Shown here in pieces: positions 23,303 to 34,200 of a stretch of DNA of 64,000 nt. The translations under genes and the position numbers were made by a program. The notes under the pieces are model-generated. The model was not told where the DNA came from. It did not search any database and saw only the letters and a list, made by a program, of their open reading frames with translations. Every line of letters starts with the position of its first letter. The stretch's first letter is position 1. The stretch lies in contig JBCFYV010000100.1 of NCBI GenBank assembly GCA_039000515.1, positions 54,311,433-54,375,432 on the forward strand. The letters run 5' to 3'. The DNA is from Timema cristinae (Eukaryota; Arthropoda; Insecta; Phasmatodea; Timematidae).

Positions 23303-23519
23303 TCGCAATACGGGTATGTGTGGACAGCACCCATAGATGCACCCTGATCAACGCCCTGTGCTACCAGAGCAGCTAAAAGTTTGCATACAGGCGACCGAAC
23401 TGGAGGTTATGTACCTCCAAGTAAAATGTGCCGTATGATAAAAACATCATTTAAGCTATTTAGTGGAAATGTTTATGCAACATTGTCTATTATTTAGTTT
23501 CTTATACTGTATCTTAGAA

Positions 23520-23709
23520 TTCACCTCTGACAAGACATCTTGTGAATGTGGGGAATGCCAGACCGCCACCGTGGTTCGGATTCCACGTTAAACTGTAGGT
23601 CCTCCATTTCATCTCACAATCACCCTACCATTACACATTAGTGTAAGTGCATATAACCCGAACGGGTAGTAAGACGCGGTGCTAGTAATAATAATAATAA
23701 TAATAATAA
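23520..23709 (+). mobile_element. SINE-B, 5' truncated (short subtype)
   Basis: Begins inside the body (TTCACCTCTGACAAGACATC) and ends with the 3' module and (AAT)n. Perfect 12-bp target duplication TGTATCTTAGAA at 23508-23519 and 23710-23721. Confidence 0.93.
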
Positions 23710-23721
23710 TGTATCTTAGAA

Positions 23722-24298
23722 GTTTGAGTGAATATCTCCAATTTTAGGTAAAAGAACGAGAAGGTATATGTGGTGCAGTCACTGTTTATTTTGTCCACGT
23801 AACAAGACAAGTTAAAAAGTCATTTCATCTTTCTTTAGACCATTTTTCTTTTGATTCCTTTAAATCCTGTAAGAGAAGTTACACACTGTAGAAAAGATGC
23901 AGTACTGTAGGATGTTTTTATCTATGTATTTACTGATCCTCATGTAACAGGACCTCTCAGAAAGGATTACGTTATCATTTTATGAAACATGAAACAAAAG
24001 GGGAAAGAAAAATGTCGAGAGTGACCAAAGCTTTGACCCGAAAGTTTTCTTCTTGATACAAGTGAGGACTTTTGGGCTGCTTTCTTAAGGACTACAGGAC
24101 CTAAAGAGGAAATCTGGTTCTCAGGACTTGAGAGAAAAAGAAGGACCTTATATATATATACATACATACAAGAATTTGTGGAAGATGGCGAGAAGGATAA
24201 TAAAGGAAGATTGTTTGGGAAGACGTTGAAGAGGTAACATTTTTCAACCTTATCTCTAGCTGATAAAAAAAATTAAAAAGAAAAAAAAAAAAAAAAAA
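23722..24298. other. No gene seen
   Basis: Unassigned. Contains TATATATATACATACATACA at about 24151 and an A tract just before 24299. Confidence 0.4.
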
Positions 24299-24410
24299 GC
24301 CGTGAGTGGTCACACAGTCAAAGGTGTCAGTCACACAATAGAATGGATCGCTGGTGACAGGGAGGTCGAGGTTCAAATCTCTACCAGGTGGTCCTCTGAC
24401 CACATTTGAT
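24299..24410 (+). mobile_element. SINE-A 5' fragment
   Basis: Head GAGTGGTCACACAGTCAAAG and B box GAGGTTCAAATCTC. The body is lost. Confidence 0.5.
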
Positions 24411-24426
24411 TTATAAATGTTACACG

Positions 24427-24676
24427 TGTCGGTGGCCGAATGGTCTAAGACGTTACTCTCGCAGTAGTCTGGGGCTGCTGATGGTGCGAAGATCGAGGTT
24501 CGAATCGTGGTCAAGTGTACTGTGGAAGTTTTTCCTTGAATATTTTCCCACTCTCTTTTTCTCCAAGAAAATGCGGGTATATTTATTCTTAATTTTTTTT
24601 TTCTCCAGCCCTATCCAAGTAGTGTAAAAAAAACCCTGATGGACTGGACCAGTATTAAAACGCGGTGTACAAAATA
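24427..24676 (+). mobile_element. SINE-A
   Basis: Well-preserved head GGTGGCCGAATGGTCTAAGA, B box GAGGTTCGAATCGTGG, body TTTTCCCACTCTC. The 3' module is worn to TTAAAACGCGGTGTACAAAA. Confidence 0.82.
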
Positions 24677-24700
24677 GATGATAATTTAATTTTTTTTTAC

Positions 24701-24758
24701 CCTACCCTACATAAGCTAATGCGGGTACACTTATTTAAAACTATCCTCCTTATAGTTC
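24701..24758 (+). mobile_element. SINE-A body fragment
   Basis: AATGCGGGTACACTTATTTA and ATCCTCCTTATAG match the body. A reverse SINE-A follows immediately. Confidence 0.45.
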
Positions 24759-24764
24759 TATTAT

Positions 24765-24994
24765 TTTTTCGGCATCGCGTCTCAATAAATACCCGTTTGG
24801 ACTAAACGCGACTATATTAATTTCCCTAGTGTGTTTTGGATGAGAATGGTTGAATTTAGTGGAAGTGTACCCACATTTGCGTAGTGGAATTGGGAAAACA
24901 TTTAAGATAAAACCACCCTCACTACACCCATTGGGATTCGAGCCCCAATCTCCCCACATCGGCAGTCCAGTCTATTGCGGCCACCGAAGCGGGT
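24765..24994 (-). mobile_element. SINE-A with a deletion in its head
   Basis: 3' module GGCATCGCGTCTCAATAAAT, body GAAGTGTACCCACATTTGCG, B box complement GGGATTCGAGCCCC. The head jumps from TCTATTGCG to GCCACCGAAGCGGGT, losing about 25 bp of the tRNA region. Confidence 0.82.
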
Positions 24995-25211
24995 CATATC
25001 GATGTTCATTTGTCTACTTGTCATTGGTTTTTCGTAGCCGTCCACGATAGTCCGTAAGAAAGTTAAAGTTGATTTAACTTATACGGTGTAATACGGATAT
25101 AGACTTTACGGACAGAGCAATCTGTTGAATTGGGTTTAGACGCTCAAACATTCTGCTCAAACAAGTTGGTGCAAATCATTCTGTGCAAACCTTCCCTTTA
25201 TAAGTTCAATT

Positions 25212-25512
25212 GGTGACCTGGTGGTCTAGGGGGTAAGGTGTCTAACTTCTGTTTGTGGTCTGGGGTTTAATCCTCGGTCCCGGCACAGATCTATCTGATT
25301 ACCAAACCCTTCCTTCACCTCTGACAAGACGTGTATTAATCACAACTTGTGAATGTGTGGAATTCCAAGCCTCCACCGTGGTTCGGATTCCACGTTAAAC
25401 TGTAGGTCCTTCATTTCATCTCGCAATCACCCTACCATTACACATTAGCGTAAGTGCGTATAACCCGAACGGGTAGTAAGACGCGGTGGAAATAATAATA
25501 ATAATGATAATA
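25212..25512 (+). mobile_element. SINE-B, full length (long subtype)
   Basis: Head GGTGACCTGGTGGTCTAGGG, 3' module CCCGAACGGGTAGTAAGACG, tail of AAT units with one GAT. Perfect 12-bp duplication ATAAGTTCAATT at 25200-25211 and 25513-25524. Confidence 0.95.
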
Positions 25513-25641
25513 ATAAGTTCAATTAGATTTGCGCAAACATTTTTTCTTGTTTCAGTAATTTACAGTTTCTTCTCGTAAAGGGTTTCTTATTAATAGTGGC
25601 GAGTTTTTTTTTTACTAGATTCCAAGTTTGCCCAAAACAAA

Positions 25642-25860
25642 ATGGATGAAGAAGAGTTACTTTTGTAAGTTGTCGGTTTGTGTTGTGTAGAGAATAAGTT
25701 AAAACAACCTAAGAAACGTCGAAGGTGGACCAAATCTTGGCTGCTAAAAAATAGAAGAACCTTCGCATCATGAATTGCAGGATGATTCAAATGATTTTTC
25801 GGAACTATTTTCGTATGGACGAAGAAACCTATCTACATACCTCCCGACTCAGATCCTGTG
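25642..25860 (+). pseudogene. PIF/Harbinger transposase N-terminus, frameshifted
   Basis: Starts ATG GAT GAA GAA (MDEEELL), then a stop. A second frame gives KKRRRWTKSWLLKNRRTF. A third gives ELQDDSNDF, and a fourth piece gives RNYFRMDEETYLHTSRLRS. Together these follow the N-terminal layout of HARBI1-like proteins: an acidic start, a basic RRRRxW...WL block, EL...D...F, and (R/K)NYFRM-x-x-x-T(Y/F)xxLL. At least two frameshifts and one stop kill it, and the catalytic DDE domain is absent. Confidence 0.65.
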
Positions 25861-26109
25861 TGCGCACGCGCCTAATTTATGCAAACCAACAAAACCTCAA
25901 CTAGAAAATCAAACACGGACAGAGTTAACCCAAACCATATTTGTTTGGTTGCGCAAACTACAAACTATTGTTTTAAGAAGACAATAGTTTACACAGACCA
26001 CTATTTTGTGGTGCTAAATAATTGAGCGTGTAAGCCCAGTCTGTCCTTACACTCTGCGGACCTTCTGAATACGGAGTATATTCCGTTCACGATAGGTTTT
26101 TACCTGGAT

Positions 26110-26852
26110 GACAGTTCGAAAATCATATGTTTAGATTTTGGGTTGCCAACACCAGTTAAAGATCACAGTTTTGTTATAAATGTAAAGATCTTTAATTACC
26201 TGTTATATATTACATTTAAAATAACGTAAACTTGAGTTCTCTCATACTATTTAATTTTATCCAACTCGAAACAATATTTTAGACATAATTAAGATTACTT
26301 ATTTTTCGTTTTGTAATGTTATCTATACTGTGTAATATAGTGCACACATCAATACCTTTTAATACAGGCATCGTATTTATTTGGAAAAGAGAAAATTGTT
26401 GTCATTTTTTTACATACAATAAATGATTTTATGATTATTTTATCGTATTTTGAAATATTTAACTGAATAAAATATTTTCATCAACTGCGTGTCTGCATCA
26501 TTGTAAAAAACTCTTTTACCGTCATGTTCAACCATATAGTTTAGATTCGTCAGCCGCCATTTTGAAGTTATGTTCATTAGAAGTTTTTGTGAAAGTGGTG
26601 TGAATATATTTTTTTTAAGGGGAATTAAACTATAAATAAACTTTGTGTCCATTCTCAAATAAATATATAAATAATATTGGCCTAAATTACTGTGGTTAAC
26701 TATCATATTAGTATATTACCATCTGTTTTCATTACAGTCTTCCAAAGTGATAGATGTCGCTGTTGGCGTAGTGATATAGAGATTAGTTCTAGTAACATTT
26801 CGAGTTGTCATCCAGGTAAACTTAGCTCGTGAATGACTTATATGTATATGGA
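26110..26852 (+). repeat. Long inverted repeat, left arm
   Basis: About 740 bp whose complement recurs at 29483-30222. Matching blocks, in order, include AATCATATGTTTAG, GGGTTGCCAACAC, ATTTTATCGTATTTTGAAAT, TTGGCGTAG and CTAGTAAC. The arms have clearly diverged. No coding frame is supported. Confidence 0.75.
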
Positions 26853-27244
26853 CCTTAAAGGACAGACTACTCTGAGCCGCATCGCAACCGGCGCGGTCGA
26901 ATCGTCGAGAGCATCGCTCGGTACGGACTATGTGACCACCTACCACAGGAAATAAATGTTCGGGAGCTTCCGAACTTTGTTTTCATGGTAACCATTGACC
27001 ACTGTAGTGATAGGCGAAACAGTGATTTTACGATATCAGTGACCTTGATTTTAAAAGAGCGGTGATTATACCAGTGATTGGCAAGTCACTGTGTCAGGAC
27101 TTGTAAAACTAGGCATTTCTTTCACACGTGTGACGCTGTAGTCATTGTTTCCGACATTACGTACAAGATAAACAATATTAAATACAACAACTTAATGAAC
27201 AACAAACACTCTTCTTTATTATTAGCTAACTATAAAACTTTATT
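26853..27244. other. Short CpG-rich patch, otherwise unassigned
   Basis: 26870-26950 is CpG-rich (GCAACCGGCGCGGTCGAATC), unlike its surroundings. It could be host regulatory sequence or a transposon interior. The repeated word GTGATTT/CAGTGA follows at 27005-27100. Confidence 0.35.
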
Positions 27245-27524
27245 ATTATATTATTATTATTATTATTATTATTATTAGCACCGCGTCTTACTACCCGTTC
27301 GGGTTATACACACACTAATGTGTAATGGTAGGGTGATTGTGAGATGAAATGAAGGGCCTACAGTTTAACGTGGAATCCGAACCACGGTGGAGGCCTGGCA
27401 TTCCCACATTCACAAGCCAGAGGTGAAGGAAGGGTTTGGTAATAAGATAAATCTGTGCCGGGACCGAGGATTGAACCCCAGCCCCCAGCACAGAAGTCCG
27501 ACACCCTAGACCGCCAGGTCACCC
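27245..27524 (-). mobile_element. SINE-B, full length (short-type variant)
   Basis: Reverse copy from (TTA)n and TTAGCACCGCGTCTTACTAC to the head complement CTAGACCGCCAGGTCACC. The GTGTATTAATCACAA segment is missing. Perfect 12-bp duplication TAAAACTTTATT at 27233-27244 and 27525-27536. Confidence 0.94.
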
Positions 27525-27536
27525 TAAAACTTTATT

Positions 27537-28263
27537 CTTCGTAATTAATAGTTAACTTAATTTTATGAAAATAGGTGAAAACTTATGCAAGTAAAATAAA
27601 TAAATATACAAACATATTTTGTAATAGAACTCAGTCTATAAAAAATATAAAAAAGGTTAGAAAATGCGGTGCGGGTTGGCTCTGTGTAGCCATTACCTTT
27701 AGAGCGGTAGACAACGCAAAAAAAAAAAAAAAAGGGCTGTATTTCAGGAACGACTTTGACCGCAATGCGGGGAAGAACCGGACAGCAATAAACAGTTCTA
27801 GGAGAAAGAGGGGGGAAAAAAGAAATAAAGAAATAATTTAAAAAAAAACAAAAACGGCTGCACTCTCGCAATTCCTTCAAGGCGTGCATTTCTCAGGAGG
27901 GTCGGAATGAAGAATAGGCCTATTCCAGACAATTATTACCTCGATGTTTGGGGAAGAAGCAGGGATGAGGGTAATAAAGAGAGGGGCTACTGAGATGTCC
28001 AAGGCATTCCTTAGAAGAATCTTTTAATTTTGAAACTCATATAAGGGGTGGAGGGGAGTGTCCCCCTACAGCTCGCCCTCTCAAGGGGAGTAATAAAGAA
28101 ATATATGAAAAAAGAAAGAAAGAAATGAATGTCCAATTGACCTTGGGACAGTTGACTGTGTCAGTGGTTTTAAATTGGGTGCGTGTCGCGGGCCACACCT
28201 TTAGAAACATGGTTGCCAAAATAAATTACCTTTTTGGATTAATTAGTCTCGCTATTATAATGG
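27537..28263. other. No gene seen
   Basis: A-rich runs at about 27719-27733 and 27840-27848. No repeat match was recognised. Confidence 0.4.
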
Positions 28264-28530
28264 GTTTTTTTCAAGCACAGTGTCTTACTACCCGCTTGGG
28301 TTATACTATTATGTACTAATTACGCTAATGATTTTAGGGATTAAGATGGTTTTATTTGAAGGAAGGGTACACGCATCTGCATGGAGAGAGAGAGAGAGAA
28401 TGGAAAACAATTTTGGAAAAAAATAACCTTAGTATATTGGACCGAGATTAAAACCTCGATCATCCCCTAATCCACAAGTCTAGTCTATTGCGAAAGTAAC
28501 GTCTTAGACCATACGGCCACCGAAGTGCGT
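28264..28530 (-). mobile_element. SINE-A with a GA microsatellite inside
   Basis: 3' module TGTCTTACTACCCGCTTGGG, head GACCATACGGCCACCGAAGT. An (AG)n run at about 28384-28399 expanded within the GGAGGGAGAGTGG body. Confidence 0.85.
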
Positions 28531-29482
28531 AAGTCATTATTAAATCATACAAATTAAAATTCCCATTCTCAAGTATAATAATTAGTTAAATAGCACAGTT
28601 TAAAATAGTTCTAAGTTTGTTTTTTTGTTATTCAAAACTATGTACACACTAAAATTTAACTTATATTTTATTGTGTGCTTATATGACAGATCCAGAGGTC
28701 TTGGGTTTGATCGCCGGTTTGGAACGGGGTCAACTCAGCCTCGTGAGGACAAATAAGGAGACACTTGAAAGAAAAAGGAGAGGTTTCCGGTATAGAAAAC
28801 TGATATTGATGTCCCGAAGGACTTGTTGTTATGAACACATGACATCCTGTATCCGCAGAGGTTGGCACCACCTTCGCCGACAGACGGCTCGGTCGCGGAC
28901 TGACGACAAGCAGGAGTGTTTATGTCTGCAGGCGGCCCGCGGGCCGTGAGTTTGCGAAGCCTGTATTAGAACCATGAGAAACATATCCGCAAGGTTGATT
29001 AACGTACCAAGAACCTGGTTGCTAAATCTCTACAGGCACCCGACCTCTGCCTACCCCCCCCCCCCCCCCAATCATCCCCTTCACCCTATCACAATCAGTT
29101 ACCTATGTTTGCAATCGGGTCTGGAAGTATGCTGCTTCTTGAGAGGAAAAGGTGTTCCGACTAACTGTCGATTATTAAGGAGCCGAGATTGGAAACTGTC
29201 GAGGGGAGCGGGGTTGGGTAGGGGAAAGGGGGAGGATTAATATGTCAAACGACAAAACGAAACTCGATCACGTGAACTACAGAAGGGGAACGAATAGCAT
29301 CACAAAATCTGTTTGCAAAATTATTCATTTCTGTTATCGCGTTATCCTAAAATGTCACAACTCTAAATCTAATAGGGTCGATGGCTCATTTCCAACGACT
29401 TTTTAACCATAATTTATTCGCTGGTCTTTGAGATCAGGCTTGATGAAAAATAGCTCTAGATTTACCCCTTCTCTAACAAATA
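28531..29482. other. 0.95 kb, candidate old SINE and hAT end
   Basis: 28680-28800 has GGTCTTGGGTTTGATCGCC, a possible tRNA B box. At 28925-28965, GGCCCGCGGGCCGTGAGTTT, read in complement, looks like a hAT terminus. A C16 run lies at 29054-29069. The rest is unique and unassigned, with no defensible exon. Confidence 0.35.
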
Positions 29483-30222
29483 TAATACATTCATGACCTA
29501 AGTTTACTTGGAGGACAGCTCAAAAAGTTACTAGAAATAATCCCTAATATATCCCTACGCCAACATCTGACATCTGTCATTTTGGATAACTGTAATGAAA
29601 ACGTATGTGTTTGATAGTTAATCACAGTAATTTTGGCCAATATTATTTATATATTTATTTGAGATCGAGCACAAAGTTTATTTGTCGTTTTATTCCAGTT
29701 TAAAAAAAATATTCCCAGCACCTTCACAAAAGGTCTAACTAAAAATAGCTTCAAAATGCGACTGAAGAATTTAAACCATGTGATTGAACGTGACGAAACA
29801 AGTTTTTTTACAATGAAGCACCCACGCAGTGGATAATAATATTTTATTCAGTTAAATATTTCGAAATACGATAAAATAATCATAAGATAATTTATTATAT
29901 ATTTACAAAATTATAAATATTTTCTCTTTTCCAAGTAAATACGATGCCTGTATTAAAAGTTATTAATATATGCACTATATTACAAGTCATAGATAACGTT
30001 CCAAAACGAGAATAAGTACTTTTAATTATGTTTAAAATATTGTTTCGGATTGGATAAAAAGAAATTATTAAAATTTATAAAACAGTTTAAGTTATTTTAA
30101 ATGTAAAATGTGATTACAAAACTTAGCATTTATAACAAAACAGTGATCTTTTACAAGTGTTGGCAACCCGAAACCTAAACATATGATTTTTTAACTGTCA
30201 TCATGAACAGACTCTACAGTGA
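29483..30222 (-). repeat. Long inverted repeat, right arm
   Basis: Inverted partner of 26110-26852, with a spacer of about 2.6 kb. It keeps the same block order in complement (CTACGCCAACATCTGAC to GGCAACCCGAAACC). Indels between the arms indicate an old structure. Confidence 0.75.
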
Positions 30223-30504
30223 TTTGTTAACAAGCTTACAACAGAATATTTTAACATATACTTTGAGAACTAGCAGCGAGCTTTCCTCTTTACCTTGCGT
30301 TAAGAAGTTTCGTAGTTTTCTTTCCCCTCTTTCCTACCGATATGACAAAAGGTAGTTGTATGTGAAGAGCGAAAGAAATTGTAAGCCTAGACAGAATAGA
30401 GAAGTAGTTCCATAAAACGAAAAAGACCATTGTATTTTATGCCATGGTAGCCTGACAGCGATTGATACTTTCTCGCTGACCGAGGTGATGTAATTGTATA
30501 GAAT

Positions 30505-31160
30505 ATGAGTTAAGGGCAGTTTTTTTTGTAATTTTTACAGAGAATGAAAAAAATCCGCAAATCATTTCAAATATTTATCCAGTAGAAACAAAGAGTTTAG
30601 TTTTATCCACACGATGATATCAACAGTTGTTGAATATCTGTCAAGGGTGTCCTAGAATTTAATGATAAATTTTTATCTTCATTTAAAAGCTTCTCATCTA
30701 ATGTTGCTATGATCATGACAGATATTCAACAACTGTTGATATCATGTGAAGAAAATAATACTACTATAAAGCCACGTGGCTGACTCACTCACTGACATTA
30801 ATATTTACCCACTTCCAGTTGAGCTAGAAACTTGAAATTTGGCAAACTTATAGCTTCTAGCCTGTAACCGACTGGGAAATTCCGAAACGCTACAAATTTT
30901 AATTTTTAACAAAAAAAGAAAATTCAAAATGGCGGAGCAAGGTTAAAGTCGGTGCGAACCTTTCTTTGGAGGTCTCTTGAGGCTAAACGGTAAGACCTAT
31001 CAAAAAACGGCTCTGGAATTAGATTAGTTTACATCCACTTGAAAAGAAAACTCACTGGGGGTTTGAGGGCGGAGCCCCCAACGAGCAAAGCGAATTAAAA
31101 TATACGTTTCTACTTTAACAAGATTTATTTGTTTTAAACAAATAAATGTTTTGCAATATA
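30505..31160. mobile_element. Foldback family F, copy split by a Helitron-like insertion
   Basis: Inner arms are perfect over 28 bp (GATATCAACAGTTGTTGAAT... at 30626 and its complement ending at 30744). The right arm is cut near 30752 and resumes near 31107 with ACGTTTCTACTTTAACAAG, which aligns to GGTTTCTACTGAAGCAA in copy 1. Confidence 0.75.
30753..31106 (+). mobile_element. Helitron-like non-autonomous element (candidate)
   Basis: Fills the gap in the foldback element: ACTATAAAGCCACGTGGCTG at the start, and GGCGGAGCCCCCAACGAGCA then AAGCGAATTAAAATA at the end. The wording resembles invertebrate Helitron-like repeats. A clear CTRR end was not found, so the class is tentative. Confidence 0.5.
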
Positions 31161-31200
31161 AACATAAAAAACACTTACCTCTTCTAGCGTTCCTTATACT

Positions 31201-31399
31201 CCTTAATCCAGTCGGGTAGGAAATATGAAGGTAGAATTTAGAGAAATACAGTAATGTGCCGTTATTTGTAAGTAAGGGATCGTGGTAAATAATTTAGGGA
31301 AGAAACCCTCTCAGGAATTCGAACCCAAATCTTCCCCATCACTGGCAAACCAGACTAAAATAACCGGTTGTCTAGACCACGTGTCCACCAATGCGTGTT
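31201..31399 (-). mobile_element. SINE-A, diverged
   Basis: CAGTCGGGTAGGAAATATGA, B box complement AGGAATTCGAACCC, head GTCTAGACCACGTGTCCACC. Confidence 0.65.
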
Positions 31400-31802
31400 C
31401 ATAAGATCTAGACCGTAAAAACAAAGCCGTCATAAAATCCGGTAATTTGTAGAAGAAAGTAAAATTGCCAGGGTTTTGTTGGCTTTACCTTCGGCTTTAT
31501 GACTCGTTTAAAGTGCGCGGAGGGTAATAGTAGGGTTGTAGAGTAGGGGTTAATTGGTATGAGGGGAAGGGGTGATAGGGTAGTTTACCCTGCCTGTGAC
31601 TGCCACTTTATCTGACCCTGACATTTACAGGTTCTGGGAAGGCCCTAAATCCATAGTCCCTATTGCTGCCAAGCCCCGGGAGGTTAGGCTTACCCGCCCA
31701 GCAGCACCGACCTTGAAGTAATGACGTCAGCACTTTGAAAAAGGAATTCTTTGTTCCAGACTCGACCGTGTGTGAGATCGTTTTAAATTTAACCGCCTTT
31801 TT
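31400..31802. other. No gene seen
   Basis: Moderately GC-rich near 31600-31720. No repeat match or exon signal that I can support. Confidence 0.35.
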
Positions 31803-32058
31803 TTCAATCACGGCGTCTTACCATACTAATCATACAGATTACACACTTTCGTACTAATTACGGTAATGCGTTAAGGATGAAGAAGGTTGAATTTTAGATT
31901 ATTTGTATCAGCATTTGCGTGGATGGAAAGTGAGAACCATTTAGTTTAAAAAAAACCTCAATTATCCTGATCCGTATTCGAACCCTCTATCGAAGTCATC
32001 GGCACTCCATTCTATTACATGAGTGACGCCTTGTACCGTTCGACCACCGAAGTGAGTT
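31803..32058 (-). mobile_element. SINE-A
   Basis: 3' module CACGGCGTCTTACC, body TATCAGCATTTGCGTGGATG, B box complement TATTCGAACCC, head CGTTCGACCACCGAAGTGAG. Confidence 0.8.
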
Positions 32059-32174
32059 TTTGTTGTCTTCAAACGTTGTATGGTTTCAACTGAAGAGACT
32101 AGTTCGAATCCCGCTGATGTCAAAGTATTTTTTGTGCTATGACTCCTTATATACTAATGGGTAGGGAAGATAAA

Positions 32175-32633
32175 TCTATACTTATAAAATAACATGTCCT
32201 GACTGATGACTGACTGATTCATCATCGCGAGCGCAAACTATCAAGGCTACAAGCATTAAATTCGGACTGTATATTCATTTTGTTATGTAGGCACGCATAA
32301 GAAAGGATTTTAAAATTCCACCCAAAGGGGTCAAAATAGGGATGATAATATGTATGAAAGTCCGTCATTTTGAAAGTTACATAAACAAATTTTGTATTTC
32401 GGTTATTAACGTAAAACAAATAATACGTGTTTCAGGAATTTTGGAATTTTATTTAATAAGGGATGAAAAAGGGGGTGAAATTTTATCGGACTTGCATTAT
32501 TTTTGATCTGAGGTCAAGTTATGGTCATTAACGTAACGTATATTTTAAATTAATCTGTAAATACATATGTATATTTTCGTATTTGTATATAATCAACTTC
32601 CACGCGAGCAAAGCGCGGGCAACAGCTATCTAG
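32175..32633 (+). mobile_element. Helitron-like element G, copy 1
   Basis: Starts TCTATACTTATAAAATAACA after A, then a CTGA repeat. Ends GGCAACAGCTATCTAG before T. A hairpin (CGCGAGCAAAGCGCG) precedes the end. No inverted terminal repeats and no coding capacity. Copies at 37329-37803 and 55500-55940 share both ends. Confidence 0.8.
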
Positions 32634-32650
32634 TATATATATATATGTAT

Positions 32651-32809
32651 TTATTTTAAATGTCACTACATTTGCTTGGAGAGAGAATAAGAAATCACGG
32701 TTTACCTTCGGTACGTTCTACTGGGATTTGAACCTCGACCTGAGCGACACCGGAAAACGAGACTTAAGGTGACAGACGCTTTTGTCTATGTAGCCACCAG
32801 TGCGGGTAA
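32651..32809 (-). mobile_element. SINE-A, 3' module missing
   Basis: Body TCACTACATTTGCTTGGAGA, B box complement GGGATTTGAACC, head CTATGTAGCCACCAGTGCGG. Confidence 0.65.
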
Positions 32810-32950
32810 AGTGCTCTTTACTTTTTCACGTGAAGATAAAGTATTGTAGTCATGAACTTTCTTACCTCGAGATTATGATGATTATTTACGTGACCCAAAC
32901 ACACACAAAAAAAGGTTATTTTACAATTTATTTCCTTCTTGAAATTGAAA

Positions 32951-33188
32951 TAAGCACCACATCTTACTACCCGTTCAGTTTATACGCTTATGTACTAGTT
33001 ACGCTGATGGTTTTAGGGGTTAATAAGGTTTATATATTTTTAAGTGTTACCACATTTGCATGGAGGGAGAGTGGAAGAAACACCCTCAGTACACCCGACC
33101 GAAATTCGAACCTCAACCTCTCCGTCATCGACAAGTCTAGTCTACTGCGAGAGTAGCGCCTTAGACCATGCAGCCACCGAAGTGGGTT
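32951..33188 (-). mobile_element. SINE-A, well preserved
   Basis: 3' module AAGCACCACATCTTACTACC, body CATTTGCATGGAGGGAGAGT, head TAGACCATGCAGCCACCGAA. Confidence 0.88.
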
Positions 33189-33951
33189 TCTTTCTGTTCT
33201 AATCTCATGTTTCTCTGTTCCTGGATTTGAACCGGTTTAGTGGATTTTGGTCAAACTTGATATTTAGATGTTGTATGGATATAACTTGGGACTCTTTTTT
33301 AATTGAATCTATATCTTAACTTAGGAAGAGTGTATTGATGTGATTTTTTCAAAATTCCAAAATTTCTCTAAAATGGCTCTAATTATTTTATTTAAAATAT
33401 ATTTTAAGGCAGTGTTTGACTTGACAAATAAACCACCCTGAGATGCTTGTTTTATGGTGGCAAATTGGTTTAGTGCTATTTTACTAATGAATGATTTTGA
33501 ATAAATTTAAAATATTTAAAAATTTGCTTTAACGATTTGTTTCTAGGTTTTTTTTTACAAATATTCTATAGTGTATTTTCTTTTCTTATAAAAATGATTA
33601 TTTTTTCTATTTGAAATTTTATGAAAATAGCACAAATTATTTTGTTCAAATTTGATTTTGAGGATTATTTTAATGTTAAATAATAATGTAGTTAATTAAT
33701 TTAGGCGTAAGTTACTTATTAAAAATTTAGGAAAATTTGAACTTTTCTGAAATGGCATATAGGATTTAATTCGAAGTGGATACCTATATGAGAAATGTTA
33801 TTAATTATAACTAAGAATGTATTTTATTTTTTATAATAATTAATTTGAGAGTAGTCCTCAAAATAAATTATTTTTGATTTATTTTAAAGTCTCTGAACAA
33901 CCTTGTTTAAAATGTATGTATCAATAGTGTTTAACGTGCTTAACAATGTGA
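33189..33951. other. AT-rich, no gene seen
   Basis: Very AT-rich. Nothing recognised. Confidence 0.45.
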
Positions 33952-34200
33952 TACCTGCTTCACTGGCCACATAGTCTAAGGTATCACTCCCGAAATAAAC
34001 TGGACTGCCACTGACAGGGAGATCAGGGTTCGATTCTCGGTCGGGTGAACTGGGGGTGATTTTCCCTAAATGGTTTCCCACACTCTTTCCACGCGAACGC
34101 GGGTAATTACCTCTAACACCCTCCCTTCTTCATCCTTACCTCATTATAGTAATTATCATATATGCATATAACCTGAACAGGTAGTAAGACGCGGTGATAA
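33952..34200 (+). mobile_element. SINE-A, well preserved
   Basis: Head CTGCTTCACTGGCCACATAG, B box AGGGTTCGATTCTCGG, 3' end ACAGGTAGTAAGACGCGGTG. Confidence 0.88.

Larger units (their letters stand above)
25095..26110 (+). mobile_element. Degraded PIF/Harbinger transposon
   Basis: Imperfect terminal inverted repeats: left TTACGGACAGAG...GGGTTTAGACGCTCAA (about 25105-25160), right complement GTAAGGACAG...GGGCTTACACGCTCAA (about 26025-26070). Inside is a broken transposase start (25642-25860) and a later SINE-B insertion (25212-25512). The outer limits are approximate. The TWA target duplication typical of the superfamily could not be fixed. Confidence 0.6.

Noticed and set aside
24101..24514. 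137-residue minus-strand frame at 24.1-24.5 kb
   Set aside because: It translates two SINE-A heads and an A tract (poly-F in the product). Many other frames with DSNLDLPV or WPRGL-like words are likewise SINE-A translations.
26716..26946. Minus-strand 76-residue frame at the edge of the large inverted repeat
   Set aside because: The matching region in the other arm (29.48-29.6 kb) does not keep the frame, so it is not conserved between copies.
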